Source of the DNA: 13-2-20CM-68-14 sp046733295
GTDB lineage: Bacteria; Actinomycetota; Thermoleophilia; Gaiellales; Gaiellaceae
Assembly: GCA_046733295.1 (NCBI GenBank)
Contig: JBKPOY010000031.1
Location: forward strand, 62,001 to 126,000
Length of the DNA: 64,000 bases
Direction: 5' to 3'
Shown here: in pieces, positions 52,448 through 61,072 of the stretch
Position numbering within the stretch: the first letter of the stretch is position 1
Layout of the letters: the number at the start of each line of letters is the position of its first letter
The notes under the pieces: generated by a model
Databases searched by the model: none
What the model saw: the letters and a program-made list of their open reading frames with translations, nothing else
Told to the model about the DNA's origin: nothing
Translations under genes and position numbers: made by a program

Positions 52448-52453
52448 TACAGT
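52448..52453 (+). promoter_or_regulatory. -10 box of the hypothetical membrane protein gene
   Basis: TACAGT, 29 bases before ATG 52483, leaving a short leader with GGAG five bases before the start codon. Confidence 0.45.
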
Positions 52454-52482
52454 GGGCGCGCCGGTTTTCCCTGCACGGAGCC

Positions 52483-53613
52483 ATGAGCGAGCGCGACGCA
52501 GACATCGAGTTCGACTTCTTCGAGGAGCCGGAGACACGCGAAGCCGTGCGCCCGGAGAGGCCGCCGCAGCGCGGCGGGCCCCGCCCGCCGATGCGCACGC
52601 CGCAAGGCCTGACCCCGCTGCTGCGCCTGGTCGGGCTGATCGCGTTCGCGATCGTGATCGTCGTCCTGCTCGTCTATGCGATCGCCGGCTGTCAGTCGTC
52701 GAGCAAGCACTCGAAGTACGACAACTACATGTCGAAGATGTCTCAGATCGCGGCGCACTCGCAATCGGTCGGCCGCCAGCTCGACGGCGTGCTCACGCAG
52801 GCGGGAATCAAGTCGACCGAGCTCCAGCGCCGCCTCGCCGGCCTCGCCCGCGACGAGGAGCAGGACGCGGACGCCGCGCGAGCGATCGATCCTCCGGGAC
52901 GGCTTCGGGAACAGCACCAGCGCCTGATCGACGCCCTCGAGTACCGCTACAGCGGGATCATCGGAGTCTCGGACGCGCTGGCTCAGGTCCTCAAGGCGAA
53001 GAGCTCGAGCGGCGCGGGCGCCGCCGTCGAGGTGCCGGCCCAGCGCCTGCTCGCCAGCGACGTCGTCTGGGACGACAGCTTCAAGGACCCGTCGAAGCAG
53101 GTGCTCCGCGAGCAGGGCGTCGGCGACATCCGTGTTCCGGACTCCAACTTCGTCCAGAACCCGGACTTCTACACCGCGAGCTCGCTGAACTCGATCATCG
53201 GCCGGCTGCGCGGCGGCAACGTCTCGGTGAAGACGGGTGGCCTCCACGGGACGAACATCGTCTCCGTGAAGGCCCTGCCGCAGGGAACCGAGCTTTCGAC
53301 GACCTCGCAGCAGCCGGTGATCGCGAGCACGAGGCTGGCCTTCGCGGTAACGATCAAGGACTCCGGCGACTCACCGGAGGTGCGGATCCCGGTCACGCTG
53401 ACGATTCAGCAGACGCCCCAGATCGTGAAGCGAAAGACGCTGCCGTTCATCAACGCCGGCGAAGAGAAGGTCGTCATCTTCCGGAACATCGGCGCCGTCC
53501 AGTTCACGACGCCTGTGACGATCAAGGTGACGGTCAGTGCGGTTCCGGGTGAGACGAACACTTCGAACAACACCCAGGAGTACCCGGTCATCTTCTCGCT
53601 GCCGCCGCAGTAG
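52483..53613 (+). CDS. hypothetical membrane-anchored protein with extracellular beta domain
   Basis: A protein of 376 residues. An acidic then Pro-rich cytoplasmic segment (1-45) leads to one helix at about 46-68 (LVGLIAFAIVIVVLLVYAIAG) with a Cys directly after it. Next comes a helical, probably coiled-coil region (70-175). The last part (about 270-370) is a beta domain ending VPGETNTSNNTQEYPVIF, the SNN pattern of CARDB-like adhesive folds. No function is recognised. It is divergent from the kinase and 12 bases ahead of the DUF4446 gene, suggesting a joint envelope role. Confidence 0.75.
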   Translation: MSERDADIEFDFFEEPETREAVRPERPPQRGGPRPPMRTPQGLTPLLRLVGLIAFAIVIVVLLVYAIAGCQSSSKHSKYDNYMSKMSQIAAHSQSVGRQLDGVLTQAGIKSTELQRRLAGLARDEEQDADAARAIDPPGRLREQHQRLIDALEYRYSGIIGVSDALAQVLKAKSSSGAGAAVEVPAQRLLASDVVWDDSFKDPSKQVLREQGVGDIRVPDSNFVQNPDFYTASSLNSIIGRLRGGNVSVKTGGLHGTNIVSVKALPQGTELSTTSQQPVIASTRLAFAVTIKDSGDSPEVRIPVTLTIQQTPQIVKRKTLPFINAGEEKVVIFRNIGAVQFTTPVTIKVTVSAVPGETNTSNNTQEYPVIFSLPPQ

Positions 53614-53625
53614 GTTTCGCGGCGA

Positions 53626-54108
53626 ATGAGCTTCTCCAACTCGACGAGCGCCGTCATCGCGATCGCGGCCGCGATCGCTGCCGGCGCGGCGGTCGCCCTT
53701 GCCTTCGGCGCCTGGCTCCAGCTGAGGCGCGTGCGGCGGTCGCAGCAGGTGATGCTCGGAGGCGGCAAGGACGACCTCGTCGACTTCGCCGTCTCGCTGC
53801 AGGGCCGCATCGACGATCTTCACCGCGCCGTCGACGAGGTCGCCGCCGGGCTCTCGCGCGTCGACCGCCGGGTCGACGAGTCGGTCTCGAAGAGATCGAT
53901 CGTCCGCTACGACGCCTACGAGGGCACGGGCGGGCACCAGTCGGCCTCGGTCGCGCTGCTGGACGGAGGTCGCAGCGGCATCGTCGTCAGCGCGATCCAG
54001 GGCCGCGACTACGCCCGGATCTACATGAAGGAGCTCGACCACGGCCGGGCGTCCGTGGCCCTCTCCCCCGAGGAGGAAGAGGCGGTGGAACGCGCTATGT
54101 CGCGTTGA
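53626..54108 (+). CDS. DUF4446 family membrane protein
   Basis: A protein of 160 residues. An N-terminal helix (AVIAIAAAIAAGAAVALAFGAWLQL) is followed by a short helical stretch with heptad-like spacing (VDFAVSLQGRIDDLHRAVDEV). The conserved core IVRYDAYEGTGGHQSASVALLD and SAIQGRDYARIYMKEL is diagnostic of DUF4446, widespread in Firmicutes and Actinobacteria and of unknown function. It follows the anchored beta-domain protein by 12 bases and ends before a terminator. Confidence 0.85.
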   Translation: MSFSNSTSAVIAIAAAIAAGAAVALAFGAWLQLRRVRRSQQVMLGGGKDDLVDFAVSLQGRIDDLHRAVDEVAAGLSRVDRRVDESVSKRSIVRYDAYEGTGGHQSASVALLDGGRSGIVVSAIQGRDYARIYMKELDHGRASVALSPEEEEAVERAMSR

Positions 54109-54145
54109 GCCCGCCCGGCGGCATCGTTTCGGCTCGGGATTAGAC

Positions 54146-54176
54146 GGCCGTCCGGGCACAGCCCGGCCGGCCTTTT
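54146..54176 (+). terminator. rho-independent terminator after the DUF4446 gene
   Basis: A 12-base stem with one mismatch (GGCCGTCCGGGC/GCCCGGCCGGCC), loop ACA, followed by TTTT. It is the clearest T-tailed terminator in the window. Confidence 0.8.
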
Positions 54177-54254
54177 GGTCGGCGTCGCAAGCGAGCGCCT
54201 TGCGCGCGATGTCGAGGTGATCAGCCGCATTCTCGCTGGTACCTTTTCGCTGTC

Positions 54255-54764
54255 TTGCAGCAGGTTCTCGTTCTGAACGCGAGTTACGAGCCGCTCAACG
54301 TGACGACGGTGAGACGCGCGCACGTGCTTGTGTTCAAGGGCAAGGCAGAGGTGATCGAGGAGCTCGACCGGGCGCTCAACTCGGCAACCATGACGTTTCC
54401 ATGGCCGCACGTGATCCGGCTCGTCCAGTACGTCCGCGTCCCGCGGACCGTGCAGCGGAAGATCTCCCGGCGGGCCCTCTTCGCGCGCGACGGCTGGCGC
54501 TGCGTCTACTGCGGGAGCGGCGGCGGTCGGCTCACGCTCGACCATGTCGTTCCGAAGAGCCGAGGCGGCGAGTCGATCTGGGAGAACGTCGTCACCTCAT
54601 GCGCGCCGTGCAACCTGCGGAAGGGAAATCGCCTTCTGCACGAGGCGTCGATGGTCCTGCACGCCAAGCCGCGCCCGCCCGCGCCCGTGCTGTTCATCCG
54701 GCTCGCAGCCCCGAGGATTCCCGACGGCTGGCAGCCGTACCTCACAGGGCTCTCGACCGGCTGA
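54255..54764 (+). CDS. HNH endonuclease
   Basis: A small nuclease of 169 residues of the common bacterial HNH type found near housekeeping genes. The zinc/HNH motif is CVYCGSGGGRLTLDHVVP (CxxC plus DH), then SRGGESIWENVV (Asn) and CAPCNLRKGNR (second CxxC and His-equivalent region). The start is TTG 54255 at the sequence LQQVLVLNASYEPLN, a conserved N-terminus in this family. TGGTACCTT, an extended -10, ends nine bases upstream. No toxin, phage or restriction partner is beside it. Confidence 0.9.
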   Translation: MQQVLVLNASYEPLNVTTVRRAHVLVFKGKAEVIEELDRALNSATMTFPWPHVIRLVQYVRVPRTVQRKISRRALFARDGWRCVYCGSGGGRLTLDHVVPKSRGGESIWENVVTSCAPCNLRKGNRLLHEASMVLHAKPRPPAPVLFIRLAAPRIPDGWQPYLTGLSTG

Positions 54765-54791
54765 GACTGGTAAGGCTGCGGTGAAATCCTC

Positions 54792-54820
54792 TCGACGGAT
54801 GCGGAAGTCGACCCTATGAT
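54792..54820 (+). promoter_or_regulatory. promoter of the pqqD-hprK-glycosyltransferase operon
   Basis: TCGACG (54792-54797), a 17-base spacer and TATGAT (54815-54820), the closest match to consensus -10 in the window. The leader is about 30 bases with GAAGGGG before ATG 54857. Confidence 0.65.
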
Positions 54821-54856
54821 GCGGAGCTGACGGGGTCAAAACCGAAGGGGTCGAAC

Positions 54857-55288
54857 ATGGCGGCGTATACAACCAACCCTCCAGCGATCCACGAGACGAT
54901 CGACGGCGAGACGATCATCATCGATCTCGCGAGCGGGACCTACTACAGCCTGCGCGGCTCCGGTTCGGAGATCTGGAACGCGCTCGGCAGCGGCGAGCCG
55001 TTGGACGCCCTCGTCGGGCGGCTGACGGAGACGTACGACGCCGACCCGGCCGAGATCGTCGCCGCCCTGGAGGCGTTCCTCGGCGACCTCGAGGCCGAGG
55101 GTCTCGTCGCGTCGACGAACGGTGCCGCCTCGCTCGAAATTCCCGCAGAGGGCTCACGGGGCGACGAGCCGTTCGCTCCTCCGAAGCTCGAGAAGTACAC
55201 CGACATGCAGGACATCATCCTGCTCGACCCCGTGCATCAGGTCGACGACCGGGGCTGGCCGCACGCCGCCCAGGTCGAGCCGGCGTAG
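54857..55288 (+). CDS. PqqD-family protein with RiPP-leader-like C-terminal tail
   Basis: A protein of 143 residues. Residues 8-88 form a PqqD/RRE winged-helix domain (IHETIDGETIIIDLASGTYY, GSEIWNAL, GDLEAEGLV), the fold that binds leader peptides in RiPP biosynthesis. After a short linker, residues 106-136 read FAPPKLEKYTDMQDIILLD then PVHQVDDRGWPH. The (F/Y)xPPxL element resembles the YxxPxL leader motif seen in lasso-peptide precursors. The protein may thus carry both recognition domain and substrate-like segment (inference). It is followed after 13 bases by an HPr-kinase-like gene. No separate precursor, cyclase or protease gene is seen. Confidence 0.75.
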   Translation: MAAYTTNPPAIHETIDGETIIIDLASGTYYSLRGSGSEIWNALGSGEPLDALVGRLTETYDADPAEIVAALEAFLGDLEAEGLVASTNGAASLEIPAEGSRGDEPFAPPKLEKYTDMQDIILLDPVHQVDDRGWPHAAQVEPA

Positions 55289-55301
55289 ACAGCGTTCGTC
55301 G

Positions 55302-56348
55302 ATGAGCGGCGCCGTCGCACGCGCCTCGCGCTCCGGCAGCCCTGTCGAGGCGCTCGATCGCCTGTTCGCGGCTGCGGCCGACGCGCGCGGCATCGTCGAG
55401 CGGCGCTACGAGCTCGCCGGCCTGCCCGTTCGCCTCAGGTTCGCCGGCGAGGCGATGCTCGAGCGGATCGGCGGCTCGTTCACCCATCTCGAGGCGCCCG
55501 AGTCGGAGCGCGCGGACCTGACGATCAACGTCTGGGACGCAGAGTCGACGGGGACCCAGGCCCCGCCCGTGCTCGGGACCGAGCTCGAGGCCGACGGGAC
55601 CGGCCCGATCTACTACTACGACGTCGATGGCGTCCAGGCGCTCAGCCGCTGGGGAACCCTCAGCGTCTACGAGGCGCCGGGCGAGGGCTGGTTCTGGGCG
55701 CCGTCCCCGGAACGGATGCTCTCGTGGGACTGGGCCTCGCCGCTGCGGGCGATCCTCCACTGGTGGCTCGGCCGCCACGGCGTCCTCCAGGTCCACGGCG
55801 GCGCGGTCGGGACGGACGACGGCGGCGTGATCATCGTCGGGCGCGGCGGCTCCGGAAAGTCGACGACGACGCTGGCGTGCCTCGCGGGCGGCCTTCGGTA
55901 CGCGGGCGACGACTACGTCGCGATGCAGCCCCGGCCGGAGCCGCGCATCCACAGCCTCTACAGCTCGGGAAAGCTCGAGCCGCATCAGCTCGAGCGATTC
56001 CCCGAGCTCGAGCCGGCGCTCGCCAACCCTGTTCGGGGTGAGCAGGACAAGGCGATCGTCTACGCGCACTGGGCGTTTCCCGAGGCGACGATCGCGGGCT
56101 TTCCGCTCAAGGCGGTGCTCGTGCCGCGAATCGCCGGCGGCGAGGAGACCCGGATCGTCCCCACCTCGGGCAGCAACGCCCTCGCGGCGCTCGCGCCGAG
56201 CACGATCTTCCAGCTCCATCCGCCGCAAGAGAACGCGCTCGCCGAGATGGCCGCCTTGGTGCGCCAGGTCCCCTCGCTCCAGCTCGAGCTCGGCACCGAC
56301 CTGAAGCGCATTCCAGCCGTAATCCGCAGCTACCTGGAGACGGCGTGA
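55302..56348 (+). CDS. HPr-kinase-like (HprK) P-loop protein
   Basis: A protein of 348 residues with an N-terminal region of about 150 residues of unclear fold and an HprK-type kinase domain. LQVHGGAV is followed by the P-loop IVGRGGSGKSTTTLACL (about 177-193) and YAGDDYVAM, the pattern of HPr Ser kinases. Relatives in RiPP clusters phosphorylate precursor peptides; no PTS or HPr gene occurs here, so sugar catabolite control is unlikely. The start is ATG 55302, 13 bases after the PqqD gene. The stop overlaps the first glycosyltransferase (GTGA). Confidence 0.8.
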   Translation: MSGAVARASRSGSPVEALDRLFAAAADARGIVERRYELAGLPVRLRFAGEAMLERIGGSFTHLEAPESERADLTINVWDAESTGTQAPPVLGTELEADGTGPIYYYDVDGVQALSRWGTLSVYEAPGEGWFWAPSPERMLSWDWASPLRAILHWWLGRHGVLQVHGGAVGTDDGGVIIVGRGGSGKSTTTLACLAGGLRYAGDDYVAMQPRPEPRIHSLYSSGKLEPHQLERFPELEPALANPVRGEQDKAIVYAHWAFPEATIAGFPLKAVLVPRIAGGEETRIVPTSGSNALAALAPSTIFQLHPPQENALAEMAALVRQVPSLQLELGTDLKRIPAVIRSYLETA

Positions 56349-57019
56349 AGGGTCCGCTCGTCAGCGTGATCGTGCCCGTCTACAACGCCGAGGCGTTTCT
56401 TCGAGAGACGCTCGACAGCGTCTTCGCGCTCGACTACGAGCCGTTCGAGGTGATCGCCGTCGACGACGGGTCGAGCGATGGGAGTGCCGAGATCGCGCGG
56501 TCCGACGAACGCATCCGGTTCTTCCAGCAGGCGAATCAGGGCGCGAGCGCGGCTCGGAACACCGGCGCCGGGCACGCGCGCGGCGAGTTCCTCGCGTATG
56601 TGGACTCCGACGACCTGGTGCCGGCGAACAAGCTCTCGCTACAGGTCGGCTACCTCCTCGACCATCCGGAGGTCGCCTGCGTGCTCGGCCGGCAGGAGTG
56701 GATGAACCCGCCGGAAGGGCTCGCGCGCGACGTCGTCTTCGGCGACCTCGACGGGATCCCGCTCATGTCGATGGTGATCCGCGCGGAAGTCCTGCGGGAG
56801 CTCGGCGACTTCGACGAGGATCAGGGCGGAGACATGGACATGCTCGTTCGCCTTCGTGCGCGCGGCTACCGCCATCACGTGCTGCCCGAGATCGTCCTCC
56901 ACCGCCGCTACCACGGTGGCAACCTCGTCGCGGGCCGCGGTCTCAGCCCGCTCCCGCCGGTCTCGCTGAAGGCGAAGCTCGACCGCGAGCGGGCCGCACG
57001 CTCCGGAGGCGACGGATGA
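56345..57019 (+). CDS. family 2 glycosyltransferase (1 of 3)
   Basis: A GT-A fold glycosyltransferase of 224 residues with SVIVPVYNAEAFLRETLDS, VIAVDDGSSDGS, GASAARNTGAGHARGEF and the DxD-like YVDSDDLVP. The C-terminal half has VACVLGRQE and MDMLVRLRARGYR (the ED-like catalytic region replaced by GDMDM). There is no membrane helix, so it is cytoplasmic or peripheral. It is a paralog of the third enzyme in this operon (shared VGYLL(D/E)HPEVACVLGRQE). The start is GTG 56345. Donor and acceptor are unknown. Confidence 0.9.
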   Translation: MKGPLVSVIVPVYNAEAFLRETLDSVFALDYEPFEVIAVDDGSSDGSAEIARSDERIRFFQQANQGASAARNTGAGHARGEFLAYVDSDDLVPANKLSLQVGYLLDHPEVACVLGRQEWMNPPEGLARDVVFGDLDGIPLMSMVIRAEVLRELGDFDEDQGGDMDMLVRLRARGYRHHVLPEIVLHRRYHGGNLVAGRGLSPLPPVSLKAKLDRERAARSGGDG

Positions 57020-57711
57020 CGGAGCTGATCAGCGTCATGATCGGCGCGTACAACGCTCGGCCCTATCTGGGCGAGGCGATCGAGAGCGTGTTCGCGCAGA
57101 GCCACGAGCCACTCGAGCTGATCGTTGTCGACGACGGCTCCGACGACGGCACGGGCGACGTCGCCCGCTCGTACGGGGGCCGCCTCACGTTCGTCCGCCA
57201 GGAGCGCGGCGGAAACGGCGCCGCTCGCAACCGCGCAGTCGAGGAGGCGCGGGGCGGGTACTTCGCCTTCCTGGACGCGGACGATCGCTTCACGCCGCGC
57301 AAGCTGGAGCTGCAGCTGGCAGCCCTGCGGGCGGATCCCGCGCTCGACATGGTTTTCGGACACGTCGAGGAGTTCGTGTCGCCCGAGCTTCCGCCGGAGG
57401 TGCAGGTGCAGATCAGGCCTCCCGCAGCGGTCTCGCCCTGGACGGCGCCGAACCTGATGCTGATCCGCCGCGCCTCGTTCGAGCGCGTCGGCGGGTTTGC
57501 GACTGATCTGCGCGTGGGGGTCACCGTCGACTGGCTCGCCCGCGCGCAGGAGGCTGGCCTGACGAGCCACGTCTTGCCGGAAATCGTCCTGGAACGCCGC
57601 CTGCACACCCAGAACAACGGGCTTCGCGAGGCGGATGCCCGCTCGCAGTACCTCCATGTCCTCAGGGCGTCGCTCGAGCGTCGGCGCGCCGCGCCGGGAG
57701 CCGATGGCTGA
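57016..57711 (+). CDS. family 2 glycosyltransferase (2 of 3)
   Basis: A GT2 enzyme of 231 residues starting at ATG 57016, coupled to the previous stop (ATGA). It has SVMIGAYNARPYLGEAIES, LIVVDDGSDDGTG, GNGAARNRAVEEARGGYFAFL with DADD, and a C-terminal VTVDWLARAQEAGL region where an acidic catalytic residue is expected. It is more distant from its two neighbours and lacks the VACVLGRQE block. It overlaps the third enzyme by eight bases. Confidence 0.9.
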   Translation: MTELISVMIGAYNARPYLGEAIESVFAQSHEPLELIVVDDGSDDGTGDVARSYGGRLTFVRQERGGNGAARNRAVEEARGGYFAFLDADDRFTPRKLELQLAALRADPALDMVFGHVEEFVSPELPPEVQVQIRPPAAVSPWTAPNLMLIRRASFERVGGFATDLRVGVTVDWLARAQEAGLTSHVLPEIVLERRLHTQNNGLREADARSQYLHVLRASLERRRAAPGADG

Positions 57712-58384
57712 CCCTCTGGCGACGCTCGTCGTCGCGGCCTGGAACGCGGAGCCCTCGATCTCGGTTGCGCTGAAGAGCGCTCTGGCACAGGACTACGAGC
57801 CGGTCGAGGTCGTCGCGGTCGACGACGGCTCGACGGACGGGACCCCGGACGTGATCCGCTCGTTTCCGGAGGTGCGGTACATCCGGCAGGACAACGCCGG
57901 TCCCTCGGCGGCGCGGAACCGCGGGATCGACGAGGCCAGGGGCGAGTTCGTTGGCTTCCTCGACGCCGACGACGAGGCGCCGCCGGACAAGCTCTCGGTG
58001 CAGGTGGGCTACCTGCTCGAGCATCCCGAGGTTGCCTGCGTGCTCGGCCGTCAGGAGGTGGAGATCGAAGACCAGGGCGCGCCGCAATGGCTCGGGCCCG
58101 ACAGTGTCCACGGCGACTTCGCGGGTGTGCCGCTGATGTCCCTGGTCGCGCGGCGAGAGACGCTCCGAGAGCTGGGCGGCTTCGACGTGGGGCTTCGGAT
58201 CGCCGAGGACCGCGACCTGCTCGTGCGGATGCGCGAGCGTGGCCTGCGGATCGAGTTCCTTCCGAACATCGTGCTTCGACGGAAGTTCCACGGCCGCAAC
58301 CTCTCGTTCCAGCGGCCCGACGAGCATCCCGTCTTTCGCTCGCTGAAGGAGAAGCTCGACCGCGCCCGCACGGACGGCGGCTGA
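57704..58384 (+). CDS. family 2 glycosyltransferase (3 of 3)
   Basis: A GT2 enzyme of 226 residues starting at ATG 57704. Motifs are TLVVAAWNAEPSISVALKS, VVAVDDGSTDGTP, GPSAARNRGIDEARGEF, DADDEAPPD and the IAEDRDLLVRMRERGL block with the ED catalytic pair, which enzyme 1 lacks in this exact form. The C-terminus RSLKEKLDRAR parallels VSLKAKLDRER of enzyme 1, which supports a duplication. It is joined to the nucleotidyltransferase gene by a one-base overlap (TGATG). Confidence 0.9.
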   Translation: MADPLATLVVAAWNAEPSISVALKSALAQDYEPVEVVAVDDGSTDGTPDVIRSFPEVRYIRQDNAGPSAARNRGIDEARGEFVGFLDADDEAPPDKLSVQVGYLLEHPEVACVLGRQEVEIEDQGAPQWLGPDSVHGDFAGVPLMSLVARRETLRELGGFDVGLRIAEDRDLLVRMRERGLRIEFLPNIVLRRKFHGRNLSFQRPDEHPVFRSLKEKLDRARTDGG

Positions 58385-59415
58385 TGGAGCGTCTGGCCGG
58401 ATCGTTCTGGCCCACGCGGCGCCAGGAGCTTCTGCTTGCGATCGCTCTTGGCGGCCAGGGGGAGGTCGAGGCCGCCTGGCAGGATGTTCGGCCGCAGCTC
58501 GATCTCGACCGGCTCGAGCCCGGCTCCTTCGCACTGATGCCGCTCGTGTATCGCGCGCTCTCCCAGGCAGAGGTCAAGGACTCGCGGCTCGAACGGCTCA
58601 AGGGCATCTACCGCAGCACGTGGGCGAAGAACAACCTGCTCGCCGAACGGGCGAAGGAGACGGCATCCGAGCTGGGCGGGCGGGTGGCGGTGCTCGGTGG
58701 GATCTCGACCGCTCAGCGCTTCTACGGCGACCTTGCCCTGCGGCCGACCCCGACCGTCGATCTCCTGGTCGAGGACGGCGCCGAAGGCGCCGAGCCGGCG
58801 GGTTGGCAGCTCACGTCGAGCGGGCCCGTGCGCTGGTACGAGGACGCCGAGGGACGGCTGCTGACCCTCCGGTCGACCGTCTCGCCCGATTTCTCGCCGG
58901 AAGTCTGGGACGCGGTCGAGCCGCTCCAGGTTCGCGGCGGTGAGCTCCTCGCTCTCTCGCCCGCCGACGAGCTGCTCGCGGCCTGCGTGCTCGGCGCGCG
59001 AGCGGGAGCGTTTCGCTTGATCACATGGATTGCCGACGCGGTGCTCGTCATCCGCAGCGGCTCCGTCGACTGGGACCGCGTGGTCGACCGGACGCTCGAG
59101 TCCGGGCAGACGCTCCGCGTGCGAGATGCGTTGGAATACGTGGGCGGCCGCGTCGACGTGCCCGCGAACGTGCGGGAGCGCCTCGGAAGTGCGGCGGTGT
59201 CGCGGCGCGAACGGGTCGCGCACCGTCTGACGAGGGCGAGGCCCAGGATCTTCGGCGGCCTCCCGCACACACTCGGCGAGCATCTCGGCGCCGGGGAAGG
59301 GGTTCGAACGCTGCCGGCCGCGCTGCGCTCGCGCTGGAGTGTCGACCGGGGCCGCCGGCTTCCGGCCGAGGCCGGCCGGCGTGCGTGGCGCGCGGTCCGG
59401 GGTAAACACTCGTGA
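58384..59415 (+). CDS. nucleotidyltransferase-fold protein (PF14907-like), probably degenerate
   Basis: A protein of 343 residues that follows the plan of the uncharacterised nucleotidyltransferase family found in lasso-peptide and other RiPP clusters: a helical N-terminal region, then the catalytic-loop region VLGGISTAQRFYGDLALRPT followed by PTVDLLVED. In active members this reads LKG...DxDLLV. Here the Lys is Gly and the first Asp of the DxD is Thr, so catalysis is doubtful. The C-terminal part is helical and very Arg-rich. It overlaps the deacetylase gene by four bases. An intact relative lies at the right window edge. Confidence 0.7.
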   Translation: MERLAGSFWPTRRQELLLAIALGGQGEVEAAWQDVRPQLDLDRLEPGSFALMPLVYRALSQAEVKDSRLERLKGIYRSTWAKNNLLAERAKETASELGGRVAVLGGISTAQRFYGDLALRPTPTVDLLVEDGAEGAEPAGWQLTSSGPVRWYEDAEGRLLTLRSTVSPDFSPEVWDAVEPLQVRGGELLALSPADELLAACVLGARAGAFRLITWIADAVLVIRSGSVDWDRVVDRTLESGQTLRVRDALEYVGGRVDVPANVRERLGSAAVSRRERVAHRLTRARPRIFGGLPHTLGEHLGAGEGVRTLPAALRSRWSVDRGRRLPAEAGRRAWRAVRGKHS

Positions 59416-60002
59416 GCGAGGTTGCGCTGACCTTCGACGACGGGCCGTCGATCTGGACCGAGCGGCTTCTCGACGTGCTGGGCGACCACGGCGCCAGGGC
59501 GACGTTCTTCGTCGTCGGCGTCACCGCCGTGGAACGGCCGGAGCTGCTGCGCCGGATGCGAGACGAGGGGCACGAGCTCGCCAACCACACGTGGTCGCAC
59601 CCCTCTCTCACGCGCGACTGCGACGACGGGCAGGTGCGCGACGAGCTCGTGCGCACCAACGACCTACTCGCCGAGACTCTCGGCTCGCCCCCGGCCCGCT
59701 TTCGCGCGCCGCACTTCGATGTCGATGACCGGGTCGAGTCGATCGGGCGAGAGCTCGGCCTCACGCATACACCCGCCAACGTCAACCCCCCGGATTGGCA
59801 TCCGAACTGGGCAGCGAAGCTGACGATCGCGATGATCGTGAACCAGGCGCGGCCCGGCTCCATCCTGTGCCTTCACGATGGCGTTCCGCCGAAGGAGTCC
59901 GGGGCCGACCGTCAGGCGACCGTCGAGGCGGTGCGGGCCTTCCTGCCCCGGCTCGCCGAGCGCGACCTGTGCTGTGTCACGGCGACGGAGCTGCTCGGGT
60001 GA
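59412..60002 (+). CDS. polysaccharide deacetylase (NodB domain)
   Basis: A compact NodB-type deacetylase of 196 residues, which removes acetyl groups from GlcNAc-type sugars. The five family motifs are visible: LTFDDGPS, ELANHTWSHPSL (metal HxxxH region), RFRAPHFDVD, a short PPDWHP region and SILCLHDGVP. It has no signal peptide, which is unusual for an envelope deacetylase and suggests an intracellular glycan or precursor as substrate. GTG 59412 overlaps the previous stop; the next gene overlaps it in turn. Confidence 0.9.
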   Translation: MSEVALTFDDGPSIWTERLLDVLGDHGARATFFVVGVTAVERPELLRRMRDEGHELANHTWSHPSLTRDCDDGQVRDELVRTNDLLAETLGSPPARFRAPHFDVDDRVESIGRELGLTHTPANVNPPDWHPNWAAKLTIAMIVNQARPGSILCLHDGVPPKESGADRQATVEAVRAFLPRLAERDLCCVTATELLG

Positions 60003-61072
60003 ACCCGCTGCGTTCGCAGACCCGCTACCGGTTCCAGGCGCGTGCCGATCTCGTGCGGGCGATCGGCGTCGGGGCCGCGTGGCGGCGCCTCCGCGCCGAC
60101 CGACGGCATCGCCGCGCCCTGCGCGAGCGGGCGCCGCGCGTCGCAGAGCAGATGTGGCGCGAGGCGGCGGCGGAGCTCGGAGCCGACGTCCGGGAGCTCG
60201 CGCCGACACTGCTGGAGTTCAGCCTCGACGGGACGACGACGAGGATCCGCGGCCAGACGACGCCTCTCGCCGATCCGGTCTCGACGGAGGTCGCCGAGAA
60301 CAAGGCGCTGGCGCTGCGAATCCTCGGCGAAGCCGGACTCCCCGTCCCCGCGCATGAGCTGCTCGAAGCCGGAGCCGGCGAGCGGCGCACCGGCGTGCAA
60401 CCGCCCTGGATCGTGAAGCCGGCGGGCGGAGCGGGCGGCGCGGGCGTCACCGGCGAGGTCCGAAGGGAGGAGCAACTCGGGCGGGCGCTCGTCCACGCGT
60501 GGAAGTACGACTCGACGGCCATCGTGGAGCAGCAGGCCGAGGGCGACACGTATCGCGTGCTCGTCCTCGATGGCGAGATCCTGGACGTGATTCGCCGCAC
60601 GCGCCCGCGGATCACGGGGGACGGCTGCTCGACCATCGAGGAGCTGATTTTCACCGAGTACGCGCGCCGGATTGGGGCCGAAGGGCCGTCCGGCCTCAAG
60701 CACCTGGCGGTCGACCTCGATTGCCTGTTCACGCTCGAACGGGCCGGTCTCGAGCCGAAGTCGGTGCTCGCGGACGGCGAGTCGGCGGTGATCAAGACCG
60801 CGACGAACTACAACGGCCCCGAGGAGACGGAGACGGTGGACGGTCCGGCGCCCGGGCTCGCGGACGCCTCACGTTGCGCCGCCCGCGCCCTCGGCGTCAG
60901 GCTCGCCGGCGTCGACATCGTCACCACCGATCCCGTCAAGCCGCTTGCCGAGACGGGTGGCATCGTGCTCGAGGCGAACCCCGTTCCCGGCCTGACACAC
61001 CACTACAACGTCGCCGACTCCGCTGGAGCGACCCGGATCGCGGTCCCCATCCTTCGCGCCCTGCTGACGTGA
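59999..61072 (+). CDS. ATP-grasp ligase, cyanophycin-synthetase-like
   Basis: A ligase of 357 residues from GTG 59999. After a basic N-terminal 100 residues, an ATP-grasp domain begins at ENKALALRILGEAGLPVP. It has WIVKPAGGAGGAGV (P-loop equivalent), VEQQAEGDTYRVLVLDGEIL and GDGCSTIEELI, closely like the central domain of cyanophycin synthetase. The metal end is AGVDIVTTD..ETGGIVLEANPVPGL. The Mur-ligase half of cyanophycin synthetase is absent. It probably joins an amino group to a carboxylate of a peptide or sugar acid. The substrate is unknown. Confidence 0.82.
   Translation: MNPLRSQTRYRFQARADLVRAIGVGAAWRRLRADRRHRRALRERAPRVAEQMWREAAAELGADVRELAPTLLEFSLDGTTTRIRGQTTPLADPVSTEVAENKALALRILGEAGLPVPAHELLEAGAGERRTGVQPPWIVKPAGGAGGAGVTGEVRREEQLGRALVHAWKYDSTAIVEQQAEGDTYRVLVLDGEILDVIRRTRPRITGDGCSTIEELIFTEYARRIGAEGPSGLKHLAVDLDCLFTLERAGLEPKSVLADGESAVIKTATNYNGPEETETVDGPAPGLADASRCAARALGVRLAGVDIVTTDPVKPLAETGGIVLEANPVPGLTHHYNVADSAGATRIAVPILRALLT

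Noticed and set aside
54255..54764. The HNH gene as a mobile-element or defence nuclease
   Set aside because: No transposase, integrase, phage or modification gene is near, and this short family is common as a stand-alone chromosomal gene.
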